A stretch of 7,798 nt of DNA from Candidatus Zipacnadia bacterium (GCA_029821455.1 JALGTI010000137.1:1-7798), one strand, 5' to 3'. Counted from the stretch's first letter, positions 1 to 6,621 are shown. Numbers and translations are program-made. Notes: generated from the letters alone by a model not told the origin.

Positions 1-2
1 TT

Positions 3-1247
3 GAGGACAGAGTTGAAACCCACGCGCGGAGAGCCAGGGCTGCCAGTGTCGAGCTGCAGAGCGCTTCCGAGACGCTGAAGAGCGAAGCGCTCACAAAGAT
101 GGCAGAGCTGCTGCGTGGCCGGTATGCCAAGATTATGCGGGCCAATGCTATTGATATGGAGAACGGAGAAAAGGCAGGCCTCAGCAGCGCGATGCTGGAC
201 CGTCTGAAGCTGGACGAGCAGCGCATAGAGGAGATGGCCGTCGGCCTGGAAGAGATTGTCGCGTTGCCGGACCCGGTCGGCGAGGTGATTGAGGAATGGA
301 CGCGGCCCAACGGACTGCTTATCCAGAAGGTACGGGTGCCGCTGGGAGTGGTGGGCATCATCTACGAATCGCGACCCAATGTCACGGTTGATTCAGTTGG
401 CCTGTGTCTGAAGGCTGGCAATGCGGTGCTGTTGCGCGGCGGCAAGGAGGCGATCAACTCCAACATTGCCCTGGCCGAGATCCTGGCGGATGCCTGCCAG
501 GCCGTCGGCCTCCCGGAGAGCTGTGTGGAGCTTCTTGATTTCACTGACCGCGAGGCAGTGCCGGTGATGGCGCGGATGGATCAGTACCTCAGCCTCATCG
601 TCCCGCGTGGCGGCAAGGGTCTCATCCAGGCGGTGACCGAGGCAGCCACCGTGCCTGTGCTGGCCCACGACCGGGGAATGACTCAGATATATGTGGACGA
701 GAGCTGCGACCTGGATATGGCCGTCAAGGTGGTGCATAACTCCAAGGTCCAGCGCCCTGGAGTCTGCAACGCCGTCGAGAACCTGTATGTGCACGCAAAG
801 AACGAAGCAGCTTTGAAGGCCATTGTCTCTGACCTGCAGGCGGCGGACGTGGAGATCCGTGGCTGCCCTCGGACGATGAAGCTGTGTGACGGTATCGTGC
901 CGGCCACCGAGGAAGACTGGGAAGCTGAATATCTCGACCTGATCCTCTCAGTGATGGTCGTTGATTCGATGGATGAGGCAATAGCGCAGATTGCTCAGCA
1001 CACATCGGGGCTGACCGAGGCGATAATGACCGACATCGAGGAGAATGCTGAGCGCTTCCTGAAGGAGGTTGACTCGGCGTGCGTGTATCATAACGCCTCC
1101 ACGCGCTTCACTGATGGCGGGCAGTTCGGGATGGGGGCCGAGATCGGCATTTCCACCGGCAAGCTCCACGCCCGTGGGCCGGTTGGAGTGCGGGAGTTGA
1201 CGACCTACAAATACGTGGTGCGCGGGGATGGCCAGCTACGCACGTAG
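3..1247 (+). CDS. proA: Gamma-glutamyl phosphate reductase (5' end just outside window)
   Basis: This enzyme reduces glutamyl-5-phosphate to glutamate-5-semialdehyde with NADPH, the second step of proline synthesis, in the cytoplasm. The frame is open from base 3. The 32 residues before the first in-frame ATG (99) match the usual N-terminus (ARRARAAS, then SEALTKMAELL), so ATG 99 is internal. The visible 414 residues nearly equal the family length of about 417, so the true start is only a few codons upstream. Counting from ATG 99, the catalytic Cys is C223 in QRPGVCNAVE. Also visible are the VPLGVVGIIYESRPNVTVD block, the LLRGGKEA loop and the C-terminal STRFTDGGQFGMGAEIGIST signature. One oddity: the segment usually read as GHT/SDAI is GLTEAI here, with Leu305 in place of the usual His. 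proB starts 27 nt downstream, so the two are probably co-transcribed. Identity is very secure. Confidence 0.97.
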   Translation, partial: EDRVETHARRARAASVELQSASETLKSEALTKMAELLRGRYAKIMRANAIDMENGEKAGLSSAMLDRLKLDEQRIEEMAVGLEEIVALPDPVGEVIEEWTRPNGLLIQKVRVPLGVVGIIYESRPNVTVDSVGLCLKAGNAVLLRGGKEAINSNIALAEILADACQAVGLPESCVELLDFTDREAVPVMARMDQYLSLIVPRGGKGLIQAVTEAATVPVLAHDRGMTQIYVDESCDLDMAVKVVHNSKVQRPGVCNAVENLYVHAKNEAALKAIVSDLQAADVEIRGCPRTMKLCDGIVPATEEDWEAEYLDLILSVMVVDSMDEAIAQIAQHTSGLTEAIMTDIEENAERFLKEVDSACVYHNASTRFTDGGQFGMGAEIGISTGKLHARGPVGVRELTTYKYVVRGDGQLRT

Positions 1248-1274
1248 CCTTACGGGGAGGGGCACAGGTCAGCC

Positions 1275-2417
1275 GTGAATGAACGAGAGAGCCTACAGCA
1301 AGCCAAGCGAGTCGTCATCAAGATCGGGACCCGGGTCATCACAGACCCGGCCGGTGGCCTTGATGAGGGCTTCTTGCGTGGCTTGGCTGAGCAGGTGGCA
1401 AGGCTGCTGGAGCGTGGTTGCGAGGTGGTGATCATCACCTCCGGCGCGGTGCACCTGGGCCGTCGTGCCTTGCAGGTCAAGCGCAAGAAAGAGAGCATCA
1501 GCTTGCGACAGGCGGCCGCGGCTGTCGGCCAGCCAGAGGTCATGCATCGGTACATCGAGGCATTCGGGGCCCATAACATCAGGGTCGCGCAAATACTGCT
1601 GACGATGGAGGATATGAGGGAGCGTAGGCGCTACCTTCACGTTCGCAATACCCTCGAAGCGTTGTTGTCCAATCGCGTCGTGCCGGTTGTGAATGAGAAT
1701 GACAGCGTGTCAGGGGAGGCGGTAACATTTGGAGAAAACGACAAACTGGCGGGCGTCGTGGCAGCCAGCACCCAGGCCGATGTGCTCATCTTCCTGTCCG
1801 ACCAGGCCGGCCTATTCACCAGTGATCCCCGCACTAATCCAGGTGCCGAGCTTATCTCAACGGTGCAGCCAGGCGAGGACCTATCGAGCTGCGCCGGCTC
1901 GGCCGGTGGACCGGAATCGCTGGGAGGCATGGCTAAAAAGATCGCGGCTGCCCAGACGGCTGCCGATTGTGGGGTCGCAGTGGTGATAGCTGACGGTGCT
2001 GAGCCGCAGGTAGTCGTGCGCGTGTTGGACGGCGACGCGGTTGGCACACTGTTTGTGCCGGGACAGCCAACCCAGGCGCGCAAGCAGTGGATGGCCACCG
2101 CGACAGAGCCAACCGGTGCGGTAGTGGTGGATGCCGGCGCCAAGGCTGCCCTCCAGCAGCGTGATGGCGCCAGTCTGCTGCCCCGGGGTATCATAGATGT
2201 CAAGGGCGACTTCGAGGCTGGCGACGTCATCCGCATTCTCGGACCCGACGGCAGTGAGTTCGCCCGGGGGCAGACCAATTATGCAGCGCCCGAGGTGCAT
2301 CGTATCCAGGGGGCGCATAGCAGCCAGATAGAGGAGATACTCAGGCACGTCGGGCAGCCTGAGGTGGTTCACCGGGACTACATGGTGATGACTACGCCAC
2401 AGGGCCCGTCTGAGTAG
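1275..2417 (+). CDS. proB: Glutamate 5-kinase with PUA domain
   Basis: ProB phosphorylates the gamma-carboxyl of glutamate with ATP, the first and usually proline-inhibited step of proline synthesis; its unstable product passes to ProA. The start is GTG 1275, preceded by GGGGAGG at 1254-1260, a rather long 14-nt gap. The 380 residues match full-length ProB of about 370. Residues 10-265 form the amino-acid-kinase domain (VVIKIGTRVIT, ITSGAVHLGRRAL, RQAAAAVGQ, VVNENDSVS, FGENDKLAG, SLGGMAKKIAAA). Residues 277-367 fit the C-terminal PUA domain (GAVVVDAGAKAAL, LLPRGI, GDVIRI, FARGQTNY). Some residues at strongly conserved sites differ from the family consensus: E154 where GDND has Asp, L216 where GTGGM has Thr, and K221 where MxTK has Thr; the essential-looking Lys (K222) is kept. 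The gene follows proA closely, opposite to the common proBA order, and ends ahead of a strong hairpin. The function call is secure; the effect of the substitutions is unknown. Confidence 0.96.
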   Translation: MNERESLQQAKRVVIKIGTRVITDPAGGLDEGFLRGLAEQVARLLERGCEVVIITSGAVHLGRRALQVKRKKESISLRQAAAAVGQPEVMHRYIEAFGAHNIRVAQILLTMEDMRERRRYLHVRNTLEALLSNRVVPVVNENDSVSGEAVTFGENDKLAGVVAASTQADVLIFLSDQAGLFTSDPRTNPGAELISTVQPGEDLSSCAGSAGGPESLGGMAKKIAAAQTAADCGVAVVIADGAEPQVVVRVLDGDAVGTLFVPGQPTQARKQWMATATEPTGAVVVDAGAKAALQQRDGASLLPRGIIDVKGDFEAGDVIRILGPDGSEFARGQTNYAAPEVHRIQGAHSSQIEEILRHVGQPEVVHRDYMVMTTPQGPSE

Positions 2418-2433
2418 TGACACGGACTGAACA

Positions 2434-2469
2434 CAAAGACGCCACTGCCACTTGGCAGTGGCGTCTTTG
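2434..2469. terminator. Bidirectional Rho-independent terminator
   Basis: A near-perfect inverted repeat lies 17 nt after the proB stop and 33 nt after the stop of the convergent lipoprotein gene. The left arm 2434-2449 pairs with the right arm 2454-2469 in 16 base pairs around the 4-nt loop ACTT. The stem is GC-rich in its upper part and begins AAAGAC and ends GTCTTT, so each strand reads out of the hairpin through a short T run. This suits termination of both proB (plus) and the lipoprotein gene (minus). The T run is short and part of the stem, so efficiency is uncertain. Confidence 0.85.
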
Positions 2470-2501
2470 CTCGTTCATACCCGTAGATCTCCCCCGATAG
2501 C

Positions 2502-2780
2502 CTATTCTCCCTCTGGCACTTCAGGGGCTTCCTCTTCAGGGGTAACCTCCTCGCCTGCCTCCTCGACCTCCTCACCCTCGACTGCTTCGGCCTCTTCAGC
2601 CTCCTCTTCGACTGCTTCTTCCTCTGCTGCCGGCGGCCCAGTCGGCGCTCCCGGCATGCCTGGCCCTGGTGCTACTCCTGGTGGTGGGGGTGGAGGAGGC
2701 TTGGGAGCACAGCTAGCCAGATACACCACTGCCACCACCATGGCCACCACCAACAACGCAACAATCAACCCTCGCGACAT
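2502..2780 (-). CDS. Small lipoprotein with polyproline and poly-Glu tail, unknown function
   Basis: The gene encodes a 92-residue predicted lipoprotein. The first residues MSRG are followed by a hydrophobic stretch (5-22) and the lipobox LASC, so C24 should be lipidated by Lgt and become the mature N-terminus. After it comes APK, seven consecutive prolines, a Pro/Gly-rich segment, then about 42 residues of which 22 are Glu, with no Lys or Arg after K27. There is no folded domain, so it is probably a disordered, strongly anionic surface tether. The run of prolines should need elongation factor EF-P. An upstream in-frame ATG at 2789 is possible, but the Shine-Dalgarno AAAGGA (2794-2789) overlaps it and sits 8 nt from ATG 2780, which I chose. 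The gene has its own promoter, is divergent from the large secreted-protein gene, and converges on proB. I recognise no named family, and low-complexity composition makes homology hard to judge. Confidence 0.8.
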   Translation of the reverse strand: MSRGLIVALLVVAMVVAVVYLASCAPKPPPPPPPGVAPGPGMPGAPTGPPAAEEEAVEEEAEEAEAVEGEEVEEAGEEVTPEEEAPEVPEGE

Positions 2781-2788
2781 GTCAACCA

Positions 2789-2794
2789 TCCTTT
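2789..2794 (-). promoter_or_regulatory. Ribosome binding site fixing the lipoprotein start
   Basis: Read on the minus strand this is AAAGGA, followed by an 8-nt spacer and ATG 2780. The other in-frame ATG (2789) uses the last A of this motif, leaving no spacer, so it is unlikely to be the start. Confidence 0.7.
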
Positions 2795-2819
2795 CGCTTT
2801 AGCACTCAAGCTGCGCCAT

Positions 2820-2848
2820 ATTATAGCGCATCTTCAGCGCAATGTGAA
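2820..2848 (-). promoter_or_regulatory. Sigma-70-type promoter for the lipoprotein gene
   Basis: On the minus strand, TTCACA (2848-2843, five of six matches to TTGACA) is followed by a 17-nt spacer and a perfect TATAAT (2825-2820). Transcription would begin near 2813, giving a leader of about 33 nt that contains the Shine-Dalgarno sequence. The optimal spacing and hexamers suggest strong housekeeping expression. The spacer contains GCGC repeats, but nothing clearly an operator. Confidence 0.8.
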
Positions 2849-2978
2849 GGGTGAATTCGCTTACGTGTCTGCGGAATCCTTCTACCGCCTCTTCAGAAAC
2901 GCAATATTCCGGTCAATATATAGTCCTGTAAGCGGTGGCTGTTATGCGCAATCCGGTGGCCCCGCGTGCGTGGTTGTC

Positions 2979-3007
2979 TTGACTTGACAGAGACCTTGTG
3001 CTATTCT
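2979..3007 (+). promoter_or_regulatory. Sigma-70-type promoter for the secreted Ig-domain protein
   Basis: TTGACT (2979-2984) is followed by a 17-nt spacer and TATTCT (3002-3007). A second overlapping box, TTGACA at 2984-2989, lies only 12 nt from the -10 and is too close to serve it. Transcription would start near 3014, leaving an unusually long leader of about 160 nt before the start codon at 3173. Confidence 0.65.
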
Positions 3008-3172
3008 GCGAGGTTGGAAGGGCAAGGTAATCTGTTACAGCAATGCTTGACGAACGTTCCCCTGGGCACGCGAGGGGGAGGTGGATGCTTGTCGTTTCAG
3101 GGGGGGTTGATGCCTGGGAGGGATTGTGTAATTAAGACGATCTAACGCATTGCGCTGGGAGGGTGCCATAAT

Positions 3173-5209
3173 ATGCAAAGGATGAAGTCCTTCTGCTGGC
3201 GAGCCATCGCGCGAATCGGTGTCGTCTGTTTTGCGGTCAGTGCTGTTGCGCCCTACGCCTGGGCGGGACCGCTGGTAGTGATTACCAGGCCCGCCGATGG
3301 CGAAACAGTTCGCGGTCAAATCTGGGTCGACGTCTCCTTCCGCAGCGACAGCGATCTGCCAATCACCAAACTTGGACTGTACGTGGATGATAATCTTGTC
3401 GGTGAGCGGCGAGTTTCGGCGCCCAAGCACCAGGGACGCGAGTCATTCCCCTATGACTTCTCATTTGCCACTGCCACCTCACACAAGATCTGCGCTAAGG
3501 CTGTAGACGCCGGCGGCAATGTCGGCCAGGCGACTATCCACGTCGAGGTGCGCGCCGTCCAGGGCGGCGAAAAGGACCTCATTCCCCCGGTTATAAGCAT
3601 TTTCTATCCCGCCCAGGGCGCGAAGCTTACCAGAGAAGTTGAAATCAAGGCTGATGCCACCGACAATGTAGGGGTCAAGCACGTATTCTTCTATATAGAC
3701 GGCAAGCTTAAGACAATGAAGATTAACACCAGCCCGCCGTATGTGGACCGCTGGGACACCACGAGGGTCGCCGACGGGCCCCACGTGATCCAGGCAAAGG
3801 CGTGGGACGCGGCAGAGAACGAGGGGCGTTCGGCCGAGGTCACGGTCATCGTTGAGAATCACCAGATGACCTTAACCCAAGGGCCGGCCCAGTTGACGCC
3901 CAGTCAGGTTATGACCGTAAAGCCGAGCAATGAGGAGGCTCCGCCTCTGTTGCCGGCCGTGCCCGTGACGCCGATACCGCCGTCTGAGGGAGAAGTGCAA
4001 GTCCAGGAGTTTGGAGCCCCGGCCGAGGAGCAAGTCGCCGTAGTGCCGGCCATGCCGCCAGTCGCGGTTGTCACGCCTGCCGTGGGCCTGGTTACCTCCC
4101 GCGCCGTTGCCGATATTTCTACGGCACCCACTGTTCGCGCTGTGCAGGGCCTGGCGATGGCCAGCAATCGGGTCGCGACGCCGTTACGTGCTATATCTCC
4201 AGCACCGCTGCCAGTCGCTGCGCACTACACTCGGCCGGCTCTGGAGGTCACGCCACGGGTGGGAAGTCGCACGGGCCTGACGCTGCTGCCGCGCAGCCCG
4301 CAGCCTGAAAGCATCCAGCCGGTCCAACCCACCACCCCGGAAGTGAGCAAGGCCGCGCCCAGCACACCTGCGCCACGAGTGACTACCGAGCCTGAGATGG
4401 CTGTAGCAATGGCGCCCGCAGCAGCGCTTACCCCTCAGGCTCCTGCCGAGATTGCCACGGAGCGTGGCACGAGCAGCTCGCGTCCGCTACTGCTTGCCGC
4501 TGAGTTTGGGTCCGGTCGTGCGGCGGATTACCTGAGAGCTTTCCGCACCACGACTCCAGTCCTGCCGCCGGCCTCCGCGGCGGTGGCGACCGACGCGCCG
4601 CGCAGCATCAGCAGTTCACAGCCACTGCTGGCCGCTGCGGCTGTGGGCAGCCGGCTGGATTACACGCCTGCTCCACATACCACGACCCCGTCAACTCCGC
4701 CTGCGGCCGGTCTCCCGCTCGACACTTCGACAGCCGAGACGCTAAGGATTGCGGCCCTGCCTGAGGTGCCTTCGACTGTGGCCCTGCCACGGCAAGTGCG
4801 GGTAACCACCCCGGCTAGTGAGCCTCTGATGCCGGCGGCGATTGCAGCAATGCAGGATGTCAAGGTCCGCTTCGACAACGAGCTGTTGAGCCTGCGGGCG
4901 GTCCCGGAGGTCAAGCAGGGCATCCCCACCGCGGCGCTGCGCGAGATATTCGAGCATAGCGACGGCGTGCTGTACTGGTATCACATGACGAAGAAAGTGC
5001 ATGCGGTCAATGACGACACCGACATGTGGCTGCAGATTGGGGACCCAGTCGTCACGGTCAACGACCAGGACCAGACTGTCGAGCTTGCCCCGTATATCAA
5101 GCGCGGGCGGACGATGGTGCCGTTGCAGTTCATCGCCAATACCCTGGATGTGGCTATCACCTACAATGCCACGACCGGTGAGATTGTCATAAGCAGCAAC
5201 AACCTTTAG
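3173..5209 (+). CDS. Secreted Ig-domain protein with C-terminal copper-amine-oxidase-like domain
   Basis: This 678-residue exported protein has no named gene family. ATG 3173 is preceded by GGGAGGG (3157-3163) at 9 nt. A Sec signal peptide spans residues 1-31 (basic n-region, hydrophobic 15-29, AWA cleavage site before G32). Two bacterial Ig-like domains follow, about 33-126 and 135-229; the second has the typical DNVGVKHVFFYIDGK and DGPHVIQAKAWDAAEN patterns. Residues 230-560 are a Pro/Ala/Thr/Val-rich linker, probably extended, with an internal duplication at 433-519. Residues 563-676 fit the copper-amine-oxidase N-terminal-like domain (two beta-alpha lobes; LQIGDP, KRGRTMVPLQFIANTLD, GEIVIS). 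In other proteins that domain is a non-catalytic stalk or wall-associated module, so no oxidase activity is implied. A surface adhesin or wall-bound structural role is an inference. I see no transmembrane anchor or sorting signal at the C-terminus. It is monocistronic: its own promoter upstream, strong terminator downstream. Confidence 0.9.
   Translation: MQRMKSFCWRAIARIGVVCFAVSAVAPYAWAGPLVVITRPADGETVRGQIWVDVSFRSDSDLPITKLGLYVDDNLVGERRVSAPKHQGRESFPYDFSFATATSHKICAKAVDAGGNVGQATIHVEVRAVQGGEKDLIPPVISIFYPAQGAKLTREVEIKADATDNVGVKHVFFYIDGKLKTMKINTSPPYVDRWDTTRVADGPHVIQAKAWDAAENEGRSAEVTVIVENHQMTLTQGPAQLTPSQVMTVKPSNEEAPPLLPAVPVTPIPPSEGEVQVQEFGAPAEEQVAVVPAMPPVAVVTPAVGLVTSRAVADISTAPTVRAVQGLAMASNRVATPLRAISPAPLPVAAHYTRPALEVTPRVGSRTGLTLLPRSPQPESIQPVQPTTPEVSKAAPSTPAPRVTTEPEMAVAMAPAAALTPQAPAEIATERGTSSSRPLLLAAEFGSGRAADYLRAFRTTTPVLPPASAAVATDAPRSISSSQPLLAAAAVGSRLDYTPAPHTTTPSTPPAAGLPLDTSTAETLRIAALPEVPSTVALPRQVRVTTPASEPLMPAAIAAMQDVKVRFDNELLSLRAVPEVKQGIPTAALREIFEHSDGVLYWYHMTKKVHAVNDDTDMWLQIGDPVVTVNDQDQTVELAPYIKRGRTMVPLQFIANTLDVAITYNATTGEIVISSNNL
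4469..4729 (+). repeat. Diverged tandem duplication within the linker of the secreted protein
   Basis: Residues 433-476 and 479-519 of the encoded protein share the order SSS(R/Q)PLL, AA..(F/V)GS, (A/L)DY, a TTTP block, then P-P-A-rich sequence. The matching SSS triplets are 46 residues apart. The second copy is a few residues shorter. It is a protein-level repeat, too diverged for recent DNA duplication. Confidence 0.65.
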
Positions 5210-5237
5210 ACAGCCAATACGTCGTGTGTGATTACCC

Positions 5238-5269
5238 ACAGCCCCAAAGCTACCCTTTGGGGCTGTTTT
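5238..5269 (+). terminator. Rho-independent terminator after the secreted protein gene
   Basis: The arm ACAGCCCCAAAG (5238-5249) pairs with CTTTGGGGCTGT (5255-5266) over 12 base pairs around the 5-nt loop CTACC. It is followed directly by a T run (5266-5269). It lies 28 nt after the stop codon and separates this gene from the next transcription unit. Confidence 0.92.
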
Positions 5270-5303
5270 GTGCTAACATACAGCCACCAAGCACCTCAGA
5301 TGA

Positions 5304-6608
5304 ATGCCTCAGCACCAGCAGGCGATGATGACGCAAGCCAGAGACAATCTTTCCGCTTTTATCGCCCAGCAGCTTGACCCGGAGCAGGGCGAATTGCTGC
5401 GCACGATCGCTGAAGCGGCCGCGGGCCTGCAATGCCCAGCCTATCTGGTGGGCGGCCCGGTGAGAGACCTGCTGCTGCAGCGCCGCCAGGTGGACATTGA
5501 TATCGTTGTGGAGGGCGATGGCCCCCACTTCGCTATGGCACTGGCTGAATCGTTGGAGGCAAAGTGCACCATTCACGAGCCTTTCCTTACTGCGGCCCTG
5601 GAGTTGCCGGATGGCAGCGTCCTGCATGTGGCGACTGCCCGCAGCGAGAGCTACGAGCGCCCGGGCGCCCTGCCGAAGGTGCAGCCAGCCAGCCTGGCTG
5701 AGGACCTGGGCCGCCGCGACTTCTCCATCAACGCCATGGCCCTCAGCCTCAATCCGCAGGACTTCGCCGACCTGTACGACCCCTATGGCGGCTGCGATGA
5801 CCTGTCTGAAGGACTGCTGAGGGTTCTTCACCAGCGCAGCTTTCTGGATGACCCCACTCGCATCATCCGTGGCCTTGGGTTCCAGGTGCGAATGGGGTTG
5901 TGTTTTGAGGCCGAGACGCAAGCCTGGTTGCAGGAGGCCGTGCGCCAGGGAGCGCTCGATACGGTCTCGCCACATCGCATCGGCGAGGCGCTGATGCCGC
6001 TCCTGGCCAACGATGTGGCAGTGGATGTACTGTTGCAGGCAGACCAACTCGGCGTGCTGGGTGCCCTGGACCTGACCACTGAGCCGCTGGCCGAGCCGGT
6101 CCGGGCTGCCCTGCAAGCTGCGGGGGCTGCTTTGGAGGCTATTGGCTTGCCACCACAGGGGGAGCTTGCGGCGCTCACTTACCTGGCTATACTTTCACAG
6201 GGAGAGCCACTGGCCGCCCGCAGGATAACTGAGGCTTTGCACCTAAACAAACAGCAGGCGCGGCTACTGGACAATGCCACCCGCTATCTGGCACAGCCTC
6301 CTGAGATGCTGGCTGACCCACAGCCGCCGGCCAGTTCGCTTTTCTTCGCACTGGAAGGGGCTGGTATCCCGGCGCTGGCCTCCCTGTGGGGGCTGGAGAG
6401 GAATCGGCGGGCCAATATTGAGCGTTTCTGGCTCCAGTTACGCTCAGTCAAGGCCGATGTCAGCGGAGATGATCTGATCGAGGCCGGTGCTGAGCCCAGT
6501 CCGCATTTTGCCGCGGCGCTTAGAGCGGCGCTGGCTCACAAACTCGACCATCCCGACGCCGACCGCGCAGCACAGCTTCGGGCTGCGCTACAGGCGCTGG
6601 ATAGGTAG
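5304..6608 (+). CDS. tRNA nucleotidyltransferase / poly(A) polymerase family protein
   Basis: This is a class II nucleotidyltransferase of the CCA-adding/poly(A) polymerase group, which adds or repairs the 3' CCA end of tRNAs. The 434 residues hold the head domain: LVGGPVRD at 48-55, the metal-binding DID at 64-66 followed by VVEGDG, SYERPGALP, RRDFSINAMA at 137-146, and RVLHQRSFLDDPTRIIR ending at 189. An alpha-helical body continues to residue 434. No CBS or DHH domain is fused, unlike some long relatives. Two sites look unusual: H108 where the family usually has an acidic residue before the TxR strand (LHVATAR), and GLGF at 190-193 where RAxRF is usual. It could therefore be a CCA-adding, CC-adding or A-adding enzyme or a poly(A) polymerase; sequence alone does not decide. 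The start is uncertain: ATG 5304 has no good Shine-Dalgarno sequence, and ATG 5325 or 5328 would also keep the domain whole. The M50 gene starts 13 nt after the stop, so they are probably co-transcribed. Confidence 0.9.
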   Translation: MPQHQQAMMTQARDNLSAFIAQQLDPEQGELLRTIAEAAAGLQCPAYLVGGPVRDLLLQRRQVDIDIVVEGDGPHFAMALAESLEAKCTIHEPFLTAALELPDGSVLHVATARSESYERPGALPKVQPASLAEDLGRRDFSINAMALSLNPQDFADLYDPYGGCDDLSEGLLRVLHQRSFLDDPTRIIRGLGFQVRMGLCFEAETQAWLQEAVRQGALDTVSPHRIGEALMPLLANDVAVDVLLQADQLGVLGALDLTTEPLAEPVRAALQAAGAALEAIGLPPQGELAALTYLAILSQGEPLAARRITEALHLNKQQARLLDNATRYLAQPPEMLADPQPPASSLFFALEGAGIPALASLWGLERNRRANIERFWLQLRSVKADVSGDDLIEAGAEPSPHFAAALRAALAHKLDHPDADRAAQLRAALQALDR

Positions 6609-6621
6609 GTTGTAGATTGCT

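Larger units (their letters stand above)
2781..3172. other. Divergent intergenic control region, no gene
   Basis: About 390 bases separate the divergent lipoprotein and Ig-domain genes. The left part holds the minus-strand promoter and ribosome site, and 2979-3007 holds the plus-strand promoter. Positions 2849-2978, between the two promoters, show no convincing motif. From about 3014 to 3172 runs a long G-rich leader with a possible 30-codon upstream reading frame (3043-3135), a repeated CTGGGAGGG (3114-3122 and 3155-3163) and a possible G-quadruplex. I see no known riboswitch, tRNA or terminator hairpin in it. Confidence 0.7.

Noticed and set aside
1881..2423. Minus-strand frame of 180 residues opposite proB
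   Set aside because: It covers the conserved PUA part of proB in antisense, has no recognisable motif, and its start has no ribosome site.
2452..2802. Plus-strand reading frame of 116 residues rich in Ser, Ala and Gly
   Set aside because: It is the complement of the lipoprotein gene; its composition mirrors the Glu and Pro codons there, and it lies inside the terminator at its start with no ribosome site.
2892..2922. A second plus-strand promoter (TTCAGA with TATATA)
   Set aside because: Spacing is 19 nt and both boxes are weak; the TTGACT-17-TATTCT promoter downstream is much better.
3014..3172. Riboswitch in the long leader
   Set aside because: I could not match any known riboswitch core, and there is no terminator or obvious sequestering stem over the ribosome site.
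3173..5209. Reading the secreted protein as a copper amine oxidase
   Set aside because: Only the N-terminal-type stalk domain is present; there is no catalytic domain or topaquinone site.
5250..6116. Long minus-strand frame of 288 residues opposite the tRNA nucleotidyltransferase gene
   Set aside because: The plus-strand product has clear family motifs throughout; the minus frame shows none and is a usual by-product of GC-rich codon use.
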